64,000 nucleotides of DNA from Brachynemurus nebulosus (Eukaryota > Arthropoda > Insecta > Neuroptera > Myrmeleontidae): NCBI GenBank assembly GCA_035578155.1, contig JAPWDM010000012.1, positions 13,026,501-13,090,500 of the forward strand, given 5' to 3'. This document shows, piece by piece, positions 12,401-22,207 of the stretch; position 1 is the stretch's first letter, and every line of letters begins with the position of its first letter. The notes under the pieces are model-generated. The model did not search any database. It was not told the origin of the DNA and was given only the letters and a program-made list of their open reading frames with translations. The position numbers and the translations under genes are program-made.

Positions 12401-15400
12401 CATTTTTTTTTCATTTTTATGGGATATATTTGGGACAAATCATATATAAATATAATAAAAGATCGAACCAACAAGTCAGTTCAAACATAAATGTCCAATT
12501 TTTTTCTGATAAATCGCTTATTAATATATCTGATATATTTTTGTAGTGCACAACGAATTTATTGACAACTATGTACCATTTTTAATTTAGTTTTACTAGG
12601 TTATGTATTACTACTTCAACTAATACTAAATCAATTTACTAAATTGTGTGTAGACAGCCACTAAACAAAAAAATTATTCAATTTAGCTACTTGCTTTAGT
12701 TACCTGCTTTTTAGTTACTAAACCCGTGTAAATTCGGCCTTAATCCAAGCATGTGTTGGAACAAATCTATTATTTTATATGAATTTTTGCAGCAACCGCT
12801 GGCGTAATTATGCATTGGGAACAATTGACGCAAAAAGTGATAGTTACCGGTGACGTTCGAATTATTCGGCTGTGGGACGCGGACACAGAACTGAAAGTTA
12901 GTGATATACCGACGGACGCTGATTGTAGTGTTACTAGTATTGATAGTGATAATAATAATTTAATTGTAATTGGCTGTGGAGATGGCTCGGTGCGATTGTT
13001 CGATCGACGCCTGCCGTCGCATGAGGCTCGACTGATGACCTGGCGTGAACTCACCACGTGGATTTTGGGCGTTCAGTTGCGAGCCAACAATAAATTGATA
13101 AGTGGAAGGTAATTTTTGACAGTAATTCGTTACACTAATGTTTTGATTTAAGGAAAGCCGATTCCGTATGTATTAGTCACACGGATATAAAAAAAAAAAA
13201 ATATATATTTTTAAAGTAAACAAGCCATTATATGTATATACAGGGTGGAGTTTTAATAACTCTTATACCTTTTAGTGACTTTTTAACAAATTTTTACGAT
13301 GACTTAGAACGGGATTTGTTGGAAACAATACAGCTTTTTTTACAAAATAATATTATACTTAATAGACGAGAAACTTACCCTTAAAAAGATGCTTAGAAAT
13401 TGAAAAAGTGATCACGAACGTTCTAGTGGCTGTTTTTTTTTTAATCGATGCAGAATTTAAAATAAAATATAAAATTCAAATACTATTTTTTGATTAAACC
13501 ACAATGTTTGATTTTAGTCTACGTATTCATTCTAAAATATCATATTTGTCCAAGGGGACAAACTAGGTGGTCTATGTCTCTGTTCCACTTGTAATGAGTT
13601 TGTGACGTAAAATCTCTCCCACCATGTCGTGTAGGTACACACCGCTTGCAATTGTGTTAGTTTGTTGTTTGCCTTTGTGTGCGTACTCACACATACCACC
13701 ACAACACACGTATTATGGAACAGACCAAGGTGTCCAATTTAAGTAACAATGGTGTTCATTGTTAACACAATGCAGTGTGTGTTCGGCGACGGACACTGAC
13801 TGACTACCTGCCTTAAGCTGTGACTGGTATACAAATGACTCCAAGCGAATTACACTTTTTTATATTAGTTGGCTTCTAGTGTTCTATGTATTTGTCAATA
13901 GTTCTTTCTCTCTCTAAAAAAATCGTTATACACTTTTTACTCGTTGTAAGCAACTTGTAATAGAATCGTATATCTTACTCTTTTTAGATAATAAAATTCG
14001 CCTATACGTAAAAAGAGTAAGACATATAATTCTATTTCAATTTTTGAATTGCTTTCAACGAGTAAAAAGTAATTTTTTTTATATATTAATTGTGCTTATA
14101 GAATACTACAAATATAAAATTTATACATTTATGGGCGCAAGCTCAAAAGACCTCCAGAAACTGAGGTGAGAGGAACACAAATTGTATTATTTCCATAGTT
14201 ACCAGCCAAACCAAGTAATTATGTTTTTATATGAGTGAGTCAGTAAACTTCTATTTATTAATATGATAGACAAAGATAAATGCAGATGTAGATAAAAAAG
14301 TTCTTTTTAGCTTGCGCCCATAATATCTTACCTATTACTTTCATTAATTTCAACTTTTCACAGTGACGCCAGCATTTGGTAAAAAAAATTGGATTGGAAT
14401 TTTTTATTCCTTTTTAAATTTTGAATCGATTAAAAGGAAAATCAGCCACTAGATCGCTCGTGGTCGCTTTTTGTTAAAAATTAGGGTTAAGTTCCTACTG
14501 TATAATGTTAGTATATTTTAGAACATAAAATTAATACATCTCGCGTCATCTGTTATTATTTTATGGGGAAAATTGTATATTATTCAAGCAGATTTCGAAT
14601 TAAGTTTTTATAAATATTATTTTATAAAAAAGCTGTGTTGCTTCCAACAAATCTCGTTCTAAACATCGGGTAAAATTTTATCAAAATTCATCAAAAGGTG
14701 CAAGAGCTAATCAAATTACACCCTGTATATATATAATAGTTTGCTTACTTTAAAAATATTTTGTAATTTTTTTTTATATCCGTGTGACCAATACATTTTT
14801 TTTAATTGGTTGATTATTTAGTTTGGCGGGTGAGGTGAAAATTTTCGATATCCGGAAAAATGAATCGTTGGTTACGTATCAAGCGGCTCAGGGGATGACT
14901 GCGATGGCAGTTCATAGGAATGCTGATACGTTTGCTTGGTAAGTTTTTTTTTTTCAAACAATAGATTTCATTTATAACGATTTCAGTGACATTGATTTAC
15001 CAGTTTTAGCGACATTAAGAATAAAAATTTTTTCTCCACCTACCCCGTAAACGGGGATATCGAACGGAATATCGTTAAAGTTCGTAAAATGAAGTTGAAA
15101 TTCCTTCCCCCAAGCTTCAGAGTGGTATTATTTTTGTCCCTCTCCCTATAAGTTTTCAACGGAGACCCAAAAAAATTTGAAAAAATACAGATTAATTTGA
15201 AAAAGTACATATTAAGGGGGTATTCTAGTCTAGAGACTCGATTTTGAGGTAATTTTACGGGCGTAATAAAAAAAAAAAATTTTGTATTTTTTTAACAGCT
15301 TTTTATTGATATTTGATAAGTATAAAAGTGTATCAAAATTTAAAAAAAAAATTCAAAATTGAAATCGGTACAGGCCAGCAAAGTGGGGACTCAAAAAAAG

Positions 15401-16510
15401 GGGTCTCCTGGTTGAGGTGATCCCAACCCTCCTGGTGATCTGAAACATAAAATTTTAGTTAATTCTTAATAAACAAAGATGTAGAATTAGTTGCACGTAG
15501 CCGATTTGAAAAAATTAATTTGTTCACAAAATGGCGTCCATCATTTTTTCGCCTCCTTTTTTCAACTTTGGAAATTTTTTAAAAATAGTAAAAAAAATTC
15601 CAAAAGCCCCTACGTCGAACCAATTTTGATAGTATTAAAAAGGTCTGTACCAAATTTCAAGTAAATCGGTGCATTAGAACTTGAGATATCATGTCAGCCG
15701 TATCGAAAAAAGTAGTTTCGAGTAATTTATATTAAAAATTTGAATTTAACATTGAAAAGATACACAGTACACAGAGAAGAATAACCATAACTCCGAAAAT
15801 AATTCAAATTTCCGTAAATCCCTGTAGAGGCTTATTCTTAAAAGTCTGAACTTTAAAATATGAAAAAAATATATTTTCGAATTTCTAGACTAGAATGCCC
15901 CCTTAATTATATCGTATTTGTAAATTTTCCATAAATTTTATAAAAATCATTAGAAAGTAACTGTTCAATTTTGATTGAATAAATTGGCGCGAAAAATAGC
16001 TCATTATAATGACGTCACAATTTGAAAACAAATAAACGTCAATTTGTCAACAAAACAAGCGAACATTTATAAATTTTAACTGACCCGCATCTGGAAATAA
16101 CATTGTCGAATATATTCATATTTTTTTACCTTATATTTCATCTCGAAAGCTGCGAAACATACATTTAGCGAATTTTTCTTACCTGGTTTACATTTACAGG
16201 TATTTAAATATGTACGTGCCAATTTGTTATAACCGAAATCCACTGTTAGTATTTCCCTAACCACTTCAAAGAGGGCTGAATAAACATTGTTTTTTTTTTT
16301 TCTGTTCTTAGTGGTTCTATGAATCAACACATTGGCGTCTATCGTCTCTCAACGCGCGAAATAATGAACACTATCCGTTTCCATGAAGGTTTTATGGCCG
16401 GTCGAATTGGACCGGTAAGTTGTTTGGCGTATCATCCGCATCGTGTCGCGTTGGCGGCCGGTTCAATGGACAGTTCCGTTAGCGTTTATTCAATCGAACC
16501 GAAAAGATGA
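1086..16510 (+). CDS. raptor: Raptor (regulatory-associated protein of mTOR), 3' part, six exons
   Basis: CDS join(1086..1719, 3224..3947, 8893..9317, 12793..13108, 14822..14938, 16312..16510); 5' end outside the window. The exons total 2415 nt, exactly 805 codons including TGA, with GT/AG borders and matching phase at every junction. Raptor is the scaffold of mTOR complex 1: it recruits TOS-motif substrates and docks on Rag GTPases at the lysosome. Order seen: HEAT repeats with the family block RWCGVRDSAHEKLY, a Ser-rich linker, the block YFAQPVM followed by EREWRYLR, then seven WD40 blades ending SVYSIEP. Human Raptor is about 1335 residues, so roughly the first 600 residues (RNC/caspase-like domain) lie upstream. 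No frameshift or internal stop is seen. The gene spans over 15 kb because its introns are packed with transposons. Identification is very secure. Confidence 0.97.
1776..3182. mobile_element. Long foldback (inverted-repeat) element filling a raptor intron
   Basis: The ends are perfect inverted repeats, CTTATGACATGTTTCGGTC and its reverse complement. The symmetry continues through GCATGATGGGAAATTAGTGG at both sides, the AAGCACCTTATTAAGCATT block, and an inner hairpin around 2490-2620 (CATGACACCGGCTGTAAT and partner). Arms are several hundred bases each, with some non-matching stretches at about 1960-2130. The intron is 1504 bp, so all but about 97 bp is this element. I see no ORF and no clear target duplication. 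Confidence 0.8.
3224..3947 (+). CDS. raptor: raptor exon: serine-rich linker and start of C-terminal region
   Basis: The acceptor is ATTTCAG|GT and the donor CTTAG|GTATGG. The exon encodes a low-complexity, Ser/Gly/Asn-rich linker (residues around RVASSSSISSLGGG), a short helical repeat (AYGSIYMKLWHGMLFLDND) and a second disordered stretch with SP dipeptides (SLPPSPN, NSPPTT, HSPND). In other animals this linker carries mTORC1-linked phosphorylation sites; the SP sites here are candidates only. The conserved block YFAQPVMEPADD then EREWRYLR leads into the propeller and sets the splice junction. Confidence 0.95.
4346..4520. mobile_element. hAT-type MITE (175 bp) with 8-bp target duplication
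   Basis: The terminal inverted repeats are CAGGGCTTCTTAAACT and AGTTTAAGAAGCCTTG, with internal GGGTCGCGACCCC and GGGGTCGCGAATG. Perfect 8-bp direct repeats GTCTAAAC flank it at 4338-4345 and 4521-4528; 8 bp is the hallmark of hAT transposition. It is non-coding and non-autonomous. Its right-hand duplication is shared with the next hAT element. Confidence 0.88.
4529..5305. mobile_element. hAT (Buster/ZBED-like) element, internally deleted, 777 bp
   Basis: The inverted termini are CAGTGTTTTTCAACC and GGTTGAAAAACACTG. The 8-bp duplications GTCTAAAC lie at 4521-4528 and 5306-5313, the same target as the adjacent MITE. The CAGTGTTTTTCAACC end is typical of the Buster group of hAT transposons as I know it. 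It still carries the start of a transposase-like reading frame (4971-5147); the rest of the gene is deleted. Confidence 0.87.
4971..5147 (+). pseudogene. hAT/ZBED transposase N-terminal remnant
   Basis: The frame reads MDEFLERHAQPSISSSNKSN, a basic stretch KAKKKRRYDDNYLKLGFTV, then IENKPQLFVLKSYQAKV and stops. The KRRYDDNYLKLGFT pattern recalls the stretch just before the BED zinc finger in ZBED5/Buster-like hAT proteins. The expected cysteines that should follow (Cx2C) are absent, so the finger and catalytic domain are missing. I chose the second Met of the frame because it is followed by the family-like DEFL/DKFL start. Confidence 0.55.
6730..7640. repeat. Diverged ~160-bp tandem array in a raptor intron
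   Basis: The marker AAATTTCAGCCCTCTAGGTT or close variants recurs at about 6808, 6963, 7126 and 7289, a spacing of about 155-165 bp. Each unit also contains a G-rich stretch (GTGGGGGTAGGGGTTAAAAG) and an A/C-rich block (ACCTCCAAAAA). A weaker fifth copy of the marker (AAATTTCATCTCTTAAC) is at about 7568. The units are clearly diverged, so the array is old. A (TA)n tract follows. Confidence 0.7.
7627..7679. repeat. (TA)n microsatellite
   Basis: About 26 TA units. The translated Tyr-Ile run in the overlapping ORF is an artefact. Confidence 0.95.
8893..9317 (+). CDS. raptor: raptor exon: first WD40 blades
   Basis: The acceptor is TTACTTGAAG|AAATGC; the first base completes the Arg codon of the previous exon. 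The reading continues NAALRREAKEEQKRIL, then SQVFTTRSPHTPFTLIFHP, GKDCFSIWDWGTG and DDGTVKLWRPL, the first two blades of the Raptor propeller, ending VTAWQALSDLQPPSRSS. An ATG-initiated frame at 8887 overlaps it but is a different frame without family similarity, so it was not used. The donor is TCAG|GTATTT. Confidence 0.94.
9405..10456. repeat. ~300-bp tandem repeat in a raptor intron
   Basis: Blocks recur at about 9756, 10048 and 10350: AATTTGG.TG.GA..TTTCCATTTTTG, then ATGGCGAAAT..CTTTCAGAAAT, then AAAAATGAAA..AACGA.CTCA.AAACCTA, then GACGTCATCA. Spacings are about 292 and 302 bp. A partial earlier unit starts near 9405 and is split by the palindromic insertion at 9560-9704. The units have no coding frame in common. 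Confidence 0.7.
9560..9704. mobile_element. Short palindromic insertion (foldback MITE)
   Basis: The arms read GTCATCAAAAGTATGGGGAC..CTTGGCCCAAGGGGGTGCCC and, in reverse complement, GTCGTCAAAAGTATGGGCAC..CTTGGCCCAAGGGGGTACCC. They are separated by about 30 bp. It interrupts a unit of the ~300-bp tandem array. No gene is present. Confidence 0.7.
10457..11310. other. Raptor intron stretch without recognised element
   Basis: No ORF with similarity. At about 11136-11210 there is a block (AACCTTATCTATTGTACTT then CACTGGCAGTAAAA then CATTTTGAGACAAAAAA) that recurs at about 45829-45890, just upstream of a 111-codon ORF. It is therefore part of a dispersed repeat. Confidence 0.5.
11311..12739. mobile_element. 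PIF/Harbinger-like MITE with a tandemly duplicated body
   Basis: The left end ATGCCGTATTTACACG and the right end CGTGTAAATCCGGCC form an inverted repeat. TTA is at both borders (11308-11310 and 12046-12048), which fits the TWA target of PIF/Harbinger. The body 11424-12045 is repeated head to tail as 12046-12739, both starting TTAGTAATCTGTTTA, and the second copy ends again in CGGCC-TTA. The second copy differs by a longer (TA)n tract and an extra block near 12490. Similarity between copies is high by eye. No transposase is present. Confidence 0.72.
12361..12398. repeat. (TA)n microsatellite in the second element copy
   Basis: About 19 TA units after a TAA run; the first copy has only a short TATATATAATATT here, so the tract expanded after the duplication. 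Confidence 0.9.
12793..13108 (+). CDS. raptor: raptor exon: middle WD40 blades
   Basis: The acceptor is TTTTTGCAG|CAACCG. The reading is ATAGVIMHWEQLTQKVIVTG, then DVRIIRLWDADTE, SDIPTDADCSVTS, GDGSVRLFDRR and MTWRELTTWILGVQL, which matches the Raptor order blade by blade. The in-frame TAA straight after codon AGG overlaps the donor AG|GTAAT, so the exon must be spliced here. Phase 2 carries over to the next exon. Confidence 0.94.
13168..14796. mobile_element. Long foldback element filling a raptor intron (1.6 kb)
   Basis: The outer arms read ATGTATTAGTCACACGGATAT and, on the right, its complement with one mismatch. Symmetry continues through TTAAAGTAAACAAGC / GCTTACTTTAA, ACAGGGTG / CACCCTGT, AACAATACAGCTTTTTT / its complement, ATCGATGCAGAATTTAAA / its complement, and a central hairpin built on TTTTTACTCGTTG near 13990. 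The intron is 1713 bp, so only about 84 bp lie outside the foldback. There is no ORF. Confidence 0.78.
14822..14938 (+). CDS. raptor: raptor exon: short WD40 blade exon
   Basis: This 117-nt exon starts after GATTATTTAG and ends at TTTGCTTG|GTAAG. It reads SLAGEVKIFDIRKNESLVTY followed by QGMTAMAVHRNADTFA, the penultimate blade of the propeller. It is too short for an ATG-based ORF list. It is placed by phase, by the canonical junctions, and by the family pattern GDVRIFD with a TALDIHPQAD-like strand. Confidence 0.93.
15216..15902. mobile_element. TTAA-flanked MITE (piggyBac-type target), 687 bp
   Basis: The terminal inverted repeats are GGGGGTATTCTAGTCTAGA and TCTAGACTAGAATGCCCCC, one mismatch apart. 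TTAA lies immediately outside both ends (15212-15215, 15903-15906). TTAA-specific insertion is characteristic of the piggyBac superfamily; the family assignment rests on the target site only. No transposase frame. It sits in the last raptor intron. Confidence 0.82.
16312..16510 (+). CDS. raptor: raptor terminal exon: last WD40 blades and stop
   Basis: The acceptor is TGTTCTTAG|TGGTTC; the first base completes a Cys codon. It reads GSMNQHIGVYRLSTREIMNT, then FHEGFMAGRIGPVSCLAYHP and SMDSSVSVYSIEP, the last two blades, and ends KR-TGA at 16508-16510. The 3' UTR was not delimited: AATAAA near 17038 lies inside an inserted element and another near 17987 is distant, so the cleavage site is uncertain. 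Confidence 0.95.
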
Positions 16511-16837
16511 CATAGCGGGGCCCTCGGTCTTTTAGCCGTGGCCGCGAACGTAGCTTACAATAATCAATTACACGCTTCCAGTAGTACTTGAATATTTATA
16601 TATATATTTTCCAAAAACAAATCTTAACCAAAAAAACGAACAAAAAATCCGCAAATAGTCTAATTTTTTTTTTTTTTTTTTTTTAAAGATTCTTAACCGT
16701 TGCGAAAAAATAATTGCTTTTTCACAAAATATAATTTTTAATCGTGTATTGGAATTTGTCAATTAGGCGAAGCTTAAGAAAAAAAAATGGCTGACGTAAA
16801 AGTGCATTAACATTAGTTTTATATATAGTAATCAATG

Positions 16838-17537
16838 ACCGGAAAGAAGTTAGCGCCGAAAGTTGAAAAATCTTTTTGTTTTTTATATGGTTAAATTGCT
16901 CCTTTGAAATCAGTAATTGTTCCACCTGAAACTTAATTATTTAATTAGTTATTTATAAAGAATGAAAATTTTTTTTCCGTTATTTAAGTTATCAAAATCT
17001 CCCAAAATAATACTTTTTTATCTAATTTCTTTACGTCAATAAATTGCTCCCAGTTTGCTCTATTTAATTTAAAAGCTAAATCTTAATTCTTTTGAATAAT
17101 TATTAAAATATTTTGTTTTTTTATAATGTTATTTAACTTGTCAAAATTCAATTATCCTTAAATATATGCAAACGACTTAAATGTATAATGGATTGCCTAT
17201 ACGTTTTAATAATATATAACCTAATTCATAATATTTTTTATTTTAATATATTTTAATTATTATTCAGAGAAATTAATAACTAACATTTAAATTAGATGGA
17301 GCAAATTGGGAGCAATTTTTTGATATAAAGTAATTGTATAAAAATGCATTATTTGACAAGATTTTGATAATAGAAATAGTCAAACAAAAAAGTTTTTTTG
17401 TTTGTAAATAACTAATTAAGTAATTAAGTTCCAGATGGAGCAATTACTGATTCCAAAGGAGCAATTTGGGATCAATTTAGCCATATAAAAAAAAAACAGA
17501 AAAATTTTCCAACTTTCGGCGCCAACTTCTTTCCGGT
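16838..17537. mobile_element. Foldback element with perfect 9-bp target duplication, copy 1 (700 bp)
   Basis: The ends are ACCGGAAAGAAGTTAGCGCC and the reverse complement of a near-identical sequence (GGCGCCAACTTCTTTCCGGT). Arms extend inward through GGAGCAATTACTGATT.CAAAGGAGC and TAATTAGTTATTTA. The 9-bp duplication TAATCAATG is perfect (16829-16837 and 17538-17546). 9-bp duplications are typical of Mutator-like elements; no transposase is present, so the superfamily is inferred. A second copy is at 58958-59661. It lies just 3' of raptor and may be in its 3' UTR. Confidence 0.9.
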
Positions 17538-17690
17538 TAATCAATGTTATATTAAGAAAAAATGATAAATATTCGAATTGTTTGTATTTGGGTTGACACA
17601 AGTCCAAAGCAAAGGGATTTTGTTGAAGGAGAGAAAATTTTACATCTGTAAAATTGTTAAAATGTGGTAAAAATTTGAAAAAATGGGTTA

Positions 17691-18854
17691 AGCGTTGTTC
17701 ACATATAAGTAAGTAGATTAGTAGTTAGTAGAAAAACTTAGTAAAACAACTTAGTAACTTAGTAGAACAACTTAGTAGTAAGTGGAACAGGAAAAAAATA
17801 TAACAATCAATGGTATGCATAAGATTGAGTATTGTGAGACTCTGCTCAAGTGAATATGAATATGTTGTCAAATACATGCACCCTGATACACACAGATGTA
17901 TATATGACAATATATTCATATTCACTTGAACAAAGTCTCACAGTACTCAACTTTATGCATGCCATTGAAATATTCGTTTACCTGCAATAAACATACGAGT
18001 ACATACCCAATTGATATCCAAAAGCCAGTTATTACCGCCTCATAAAACATTCTTATAATAAAACTGTTACATTAAATTTTAACAAAAAAAAAAACATACA
18101 CTGTTAGAAAAAAGTAAGTGGTTGAATATGTTAAACTAGTATAAATTAATATAACTAAGAATATTATATTCATTGTTTTAAACATACAAATTGTACAGTA
18201 TAGTAACTGTAAATATTATTGTGATATTTGAATATAAAAAAGCCTTTTTTTCTATTTAATTTATATAAATTTTAAACATCCATAGATTTTGCCCTTTTTA
18301 GTGACATCAAAAATGATTATTAAAATGTTTGTGTTCCTTGTTATTCGCATTTAAATAACCATTTTATCCTGCTTACTAATTTAAGTGCTTCTATTTTTTT
18401 TTTTTTTTTTTGGCGTTTGTTTACGTCACATTTGATGTCGCGTCTATAGGCGGCTTGTTCATTTAGATTTGTTTATGAATTTTTGTATTTTTAAACAATT
18501 AATTTAACATGAATATTTTTATTTTTATTTTGTTATTTATTCATTTATTTATTTCTTTAAAAAACTTACATTAAATTATTTTAATTTCACAGTTTTAGTA
18601 TTACAATAACAAATTTCTAAAATTTCGCAATATTTTTTGCTATGTGTATACTATAATATGTAACTATCAAAAAAGTTTTGGAAATATTTTTAACAGTGTA
18701 GATATATCTTAACAAAATTCATATATTTATTGTTATAATACCTATTGTTATATTTTTTTCCTGTTCCACTTACTACTAAGTTGTTCTACTAAGCTACTAA
18801 GTTGTTCTACTAACTACTAACTACTAATCTACTTACTTAGGTGTGAACAACGCT
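17691..18854. mobile_element. TTA-flanked inverted-repeat element (1164 bp)
   Basis: The termini are AGCGTTGTTCACATATAAGT and, on the right, ACTTAGGTGTGAACAACGCT as complement. TTA is duplicated at 17688-17690 and 18855-18857 (PIF/Harbinger-like target). Subterminal repeats of ACTTAGTAGAACAACTTAGT type occur in inverted orientation at both ends. Within it, a second palindrome at about 17809-17966 (CAATGGTATGCATAA and complement) looks like a nested insertion. No coding capacity. Confidence 0.75.
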
Positions 18855-18872
18855 TTAATGAATATTACAATT

Positions 18873-19695
18873 TTGAGTATACAAACGTCAAATTTAAATA
18901 GCAAACGTCATAAAATAACTGGAGAACTGTAAATGAATGGAAAAATCAATGACGAAAGAATATAATATATTTATAAAAAGACCGGTAACAACATTGTTTT
19001 ATTGAAGCAAAAATTGTGCAACTACTAGACAGTGGCGGCAACAAAATGAAATGTTTATGTATGTATGTAGAAATTCATTTTAAATAAGTTGACTACATTT
19101 ATTATTGAATTCACATAAGAAAAGTGGTCAATTTATCTTAAGTGGACTTTATCATGCTTTACATTCTTTGCATACTTGATATGTCATATTAAATTATTAT
19201 TTAACATATAATGTATAATGCAAATGTCTTTTCAAAGAGACGGCTAATATATGTCAAAAAAATCTTATCGGTGAAATATTATTCCTTGTGTTTTTTTTAA
19301 TGGGGTTTTTACATTTGTAAGCAGAACTAGTTGCCATAATATTTTCTTATAAAAATATAACGAAAAACGCAATTTAAAAAGTGAAAATTTTTACATAATT
19401 TTTTCAATTTTGCAATACAAAATATGGCTAACGAAAAATGGTTCAATTTTAATTTTAAAGTCTAGGGTATCTTAGAAAGAGAAATTATTGGCAATTTACA
19501 TGCTATTTATAATATTTATCTTTTTTTAACGTGTATGTAATATAAGTTACTGGTCCTTTAATTTCTAATGTCTATGGGAAAAATCAAATCAATTGTATGT
19601 ATTTTCAGATCTACAAAATTCAGCTCATAAATGACATTTCAGCAAATGCACTTTAATAATAGTCTGATTTTTCAACACCAGATGTCATACCGCCA
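18873..19695. mobile_element. Dispersed element, longer copy
   Basis: Its left part (TTTAAATAGCAAACGTCATAA then TGGAGAACTGTAAATGAATG) and right part (AAATCAATTGTATGTATTTTC then AGTCTGATTTTTCAACACCAG) are found directly joined at 63047-63206 in the 3' flank of zinc-finger gene D. The 63-kb copy is therefore an internally deleted derivative. No ORF with similarity and no TIR that I can fix precisely, so borders are approximate. Confidence 0.6.
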
Positions 19696-20074
19696 TTCGA
19701 CAGATCCCAATAAGTTGTCCGGTACTTCATTTATGCTGTAAAAGTATGTTTATCCTTGTCCATCATAAATGTAAAGTCGGTATGCGGAACAAGGATAGAT
19801 TATAACTAAAATTATAAAAATTATTTTTGGCTTTATGTGTAAATCAGTAAATAATTATATGTATTACAAAACAGGAAAAGGTAAATTAGAAACAAAACGG
19901 CAGATTTTATTGAGTAATTTTTGTAAAATACGATCGAGTGAGCATAAAAAAATGGCCAGGTGCGTGTCGGACGCACCATCAATGACAGACATCACGAATG
20001 CATAAGCGTTTCAATGTGCTTTCTATTTTTATACTTTTTTCCTAAATTCTAATAATTGTTTGAATCGTATATTG

Positions 20075-20242
20075 CAGTGATTCTCAAACTTTTTGTTCCG
20101 CGACCCCCCTTTACACTTCAGAAATTTCAAAAGACCCCCGAAACTGACCGAAAATGTACAGAAAATGGATATGTAATCTGTAATCAATGGTTTCTGTGAC
20201 CCCCTCAAATATTTTTTGCGACCTCCAGTTTGAGAATCACTG
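20075..20242. mobile_element. hAT-type MITE (168 bp)
   Basis: The inverted termini are CAGTGATTCTCAAACTTT and AGTTTGAGAATCACTG. Flanking 8-mers are GTATATTG (20067-20074) and GTATATCG (20243-20250), one mismatch, fitting a hAT target duplication. The interior has CGACCCCCC and complementary GACCTCC motifs like the 4.3-5.3 kb hAT elements. Confidence 0.83.
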
Positions 20243-20452
20243 GTATATCGTGCCGTATTTTGCAGAAATTCGTAAATATCGAATTGTTTAATTGATTTAA
20301 ATTTTAATAAAATCAAGCAATAAGTAATTCCCTTGTGTGAAAGCAATTTTTAAACGTTGAATGTATCAAAAAAAATTTTGTAGGAAATATTTTCTAAAAA
20401 ATGTAGCTAAAGTAACAAATTTTTTCACATTAAGCTTTAGATTATAAATATA

Positions 20453-20570
20453 GGGTAGTTGAGGGTAACAAACGCCCACTTTACGTAAAGAATAATATGA
20501 AAATAAATTGATTTTTCTTGTGTGGCCCAGCCATATTTTTAGTCGTGGCCCTTATTACTCTCAGCTACCT
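20453..20570. mobile_element. Small TIR element (candidate)
   Basis: GGGTAGTTGAGGGTAACAAA on the left pairs imperfectly with TTATTACTCTCAGCTACCTT on the right, and TA is at both borders. The ends are diverged, so the element is old. Confidence 0.45.
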
Positions 20571-20800
20571 TATTTAATAATTATATTTATACTATTATGA
20601 TACTAAAAGAAATCGATACTTTATTTTGAACCCTTTAACTGCTTAATAATTGACTAAATTAATAATTAGTGATTGCAAAAAACATGAAATTCGATTATTT
20701 CTCGATAATCGTCATTTTCAGAGAAATTGAATTTTAAATTATCGAAATTCCAATTTTACGTTAAAGTGTTGACTTCAAACAATCCTTTTGGTGATTAAAG

Positions 20801-20814
20801 ACGAGTTAACTCGT
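20801..20814. repeat. Palindromic 14-mer ACGAGTTAACTCGT (site 1)
   Basis: A perfect palindrome within GATTAAAGACGAGTTAACTCGTTC. The same core occurs at 29914-29927 and 45603-45616, always preceded by GATTAA(A)G. Confidence 0.8.
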
Positions 20815-21514
20815 TCAATATATATCGAACGTATCGCCATCTATGATATTTTTTTCCAATCTGTGGTGACAGTTAATATTTTTTTGATCGAAACAAAATG
20901 TTCATCGTGTAGAATATAAAAATCAATGCTAACGATTTCTGATTAAGATTTAACTTGTCATGAAAAGTGACAGTTTGAGAAATTTTTTCATGTGCATCAT
21001 CAAAGGCGTTAAATATGAGGCAGTTAAATGGTCAAAAAAATCAGTAAATTATTTTTTATGTAACTTCTTGCGGTATTTAGAAAAAAAAATTAATTCAGTG
21101 TTTCGCAAACGTTTTCGAAACTTTACGGCCATTTTTTGGCCTTATATTCACACCGAACAGCTAATTTTAATTTTTGCACAATGAAGTTACATAAAAAATA
21201 ATATAATATTGAGTGCAATTATAATTTTGAACTTTTACTTTAACAAGCTCTTCAGTTAGACAAAATTACATCAACTGAAATTTTTGGATGTTACCACACG
21301 GGCCCGTGTACACGGTCGCACTAGTTACGATACCAGCGTCGCATATATTGCAGCATTAGTTGTGATTTGGATGTATAGATGGGTGTAGAGAGCATATATA
21401 CACACACAGTCAATTCTTAAAGTCAGTTCAGTGCATAAAAATTCCATCCAGTAACGCTTCCGCCATCTATGAATATCGAAACGAACTTTCTAACAATTAT
21501 TTTCTATTCAGTAG

Positions 21515-21900
21515 GTGGCACTGAATGTGTCAAGACATGGTGGCCATAGATTTTTAACGATCAAATTCCCTTACTTTTCCAGGTTTTCCAGAAATTTTCT
21601 TAAAAAATTCCCTGACTATTTTGTGAAAAATGCCGCCCCTACTTTATCTCAAAAGCTAAAAAAATTTCTTAATAAATTTTTAACACTTTTTCTTAAAAAA
21701 AGTAAATGACGAGTAAAATAAAAACGAAATCCGCGCCAATTTTTAAATCTAATTTCAAAACAAGTGGAAAATTTTTATTAGGGAAGTTTTATCCCTAAAT
21801 AAACAAAATTATAAAAAAAATCAATTTTTTCCAAAAGTTGTTCCAAAAAGTTTAGAATTCCCTGACATTTCCAGGTTTTCCAGTAATGTGGTTACCATAC
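21515..21900. repeat. Dispersed repeat with CCAGGTTTTCCAG motifs
   Basis: CCAGGTTTTCCAG appears at both ends in the same orientation (about 21579 and 21871) and both parts have ATTCCCT.AC. A short AAAATGCCGCCCCTAC block inside is shared with the hAT MITE at 48904-49214. Probably transposon remains; boundaries not fixed. Confidence 0.4.
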
Positions 21901-22207
21901 AACATGTTTTCTAAGCTTTCTCATTTTGATTTATATCAGTTTTGCGTTAAAAAATTTCGGTTAGCTAAATATTTTGAGGACCGAATTTGACATCATTGCC
22001 ATCTGGTGTCTAATTGAAACAGTAATTCGCGTGTGGTGTACTAACATGCAAATAAAACCGTAACAACATTTCTCATTTATATCACATCAAGGCGCTACTA
22101 TCGAATGGCTGCGTTCGGCAGAAAAATTCTTTAAAGCGTTTCAAGCCCCTTTATATTGCTGATTAATTTTTCGCCAGGACAGAAATTAAGTGACACACAG
22201 TTCTATA

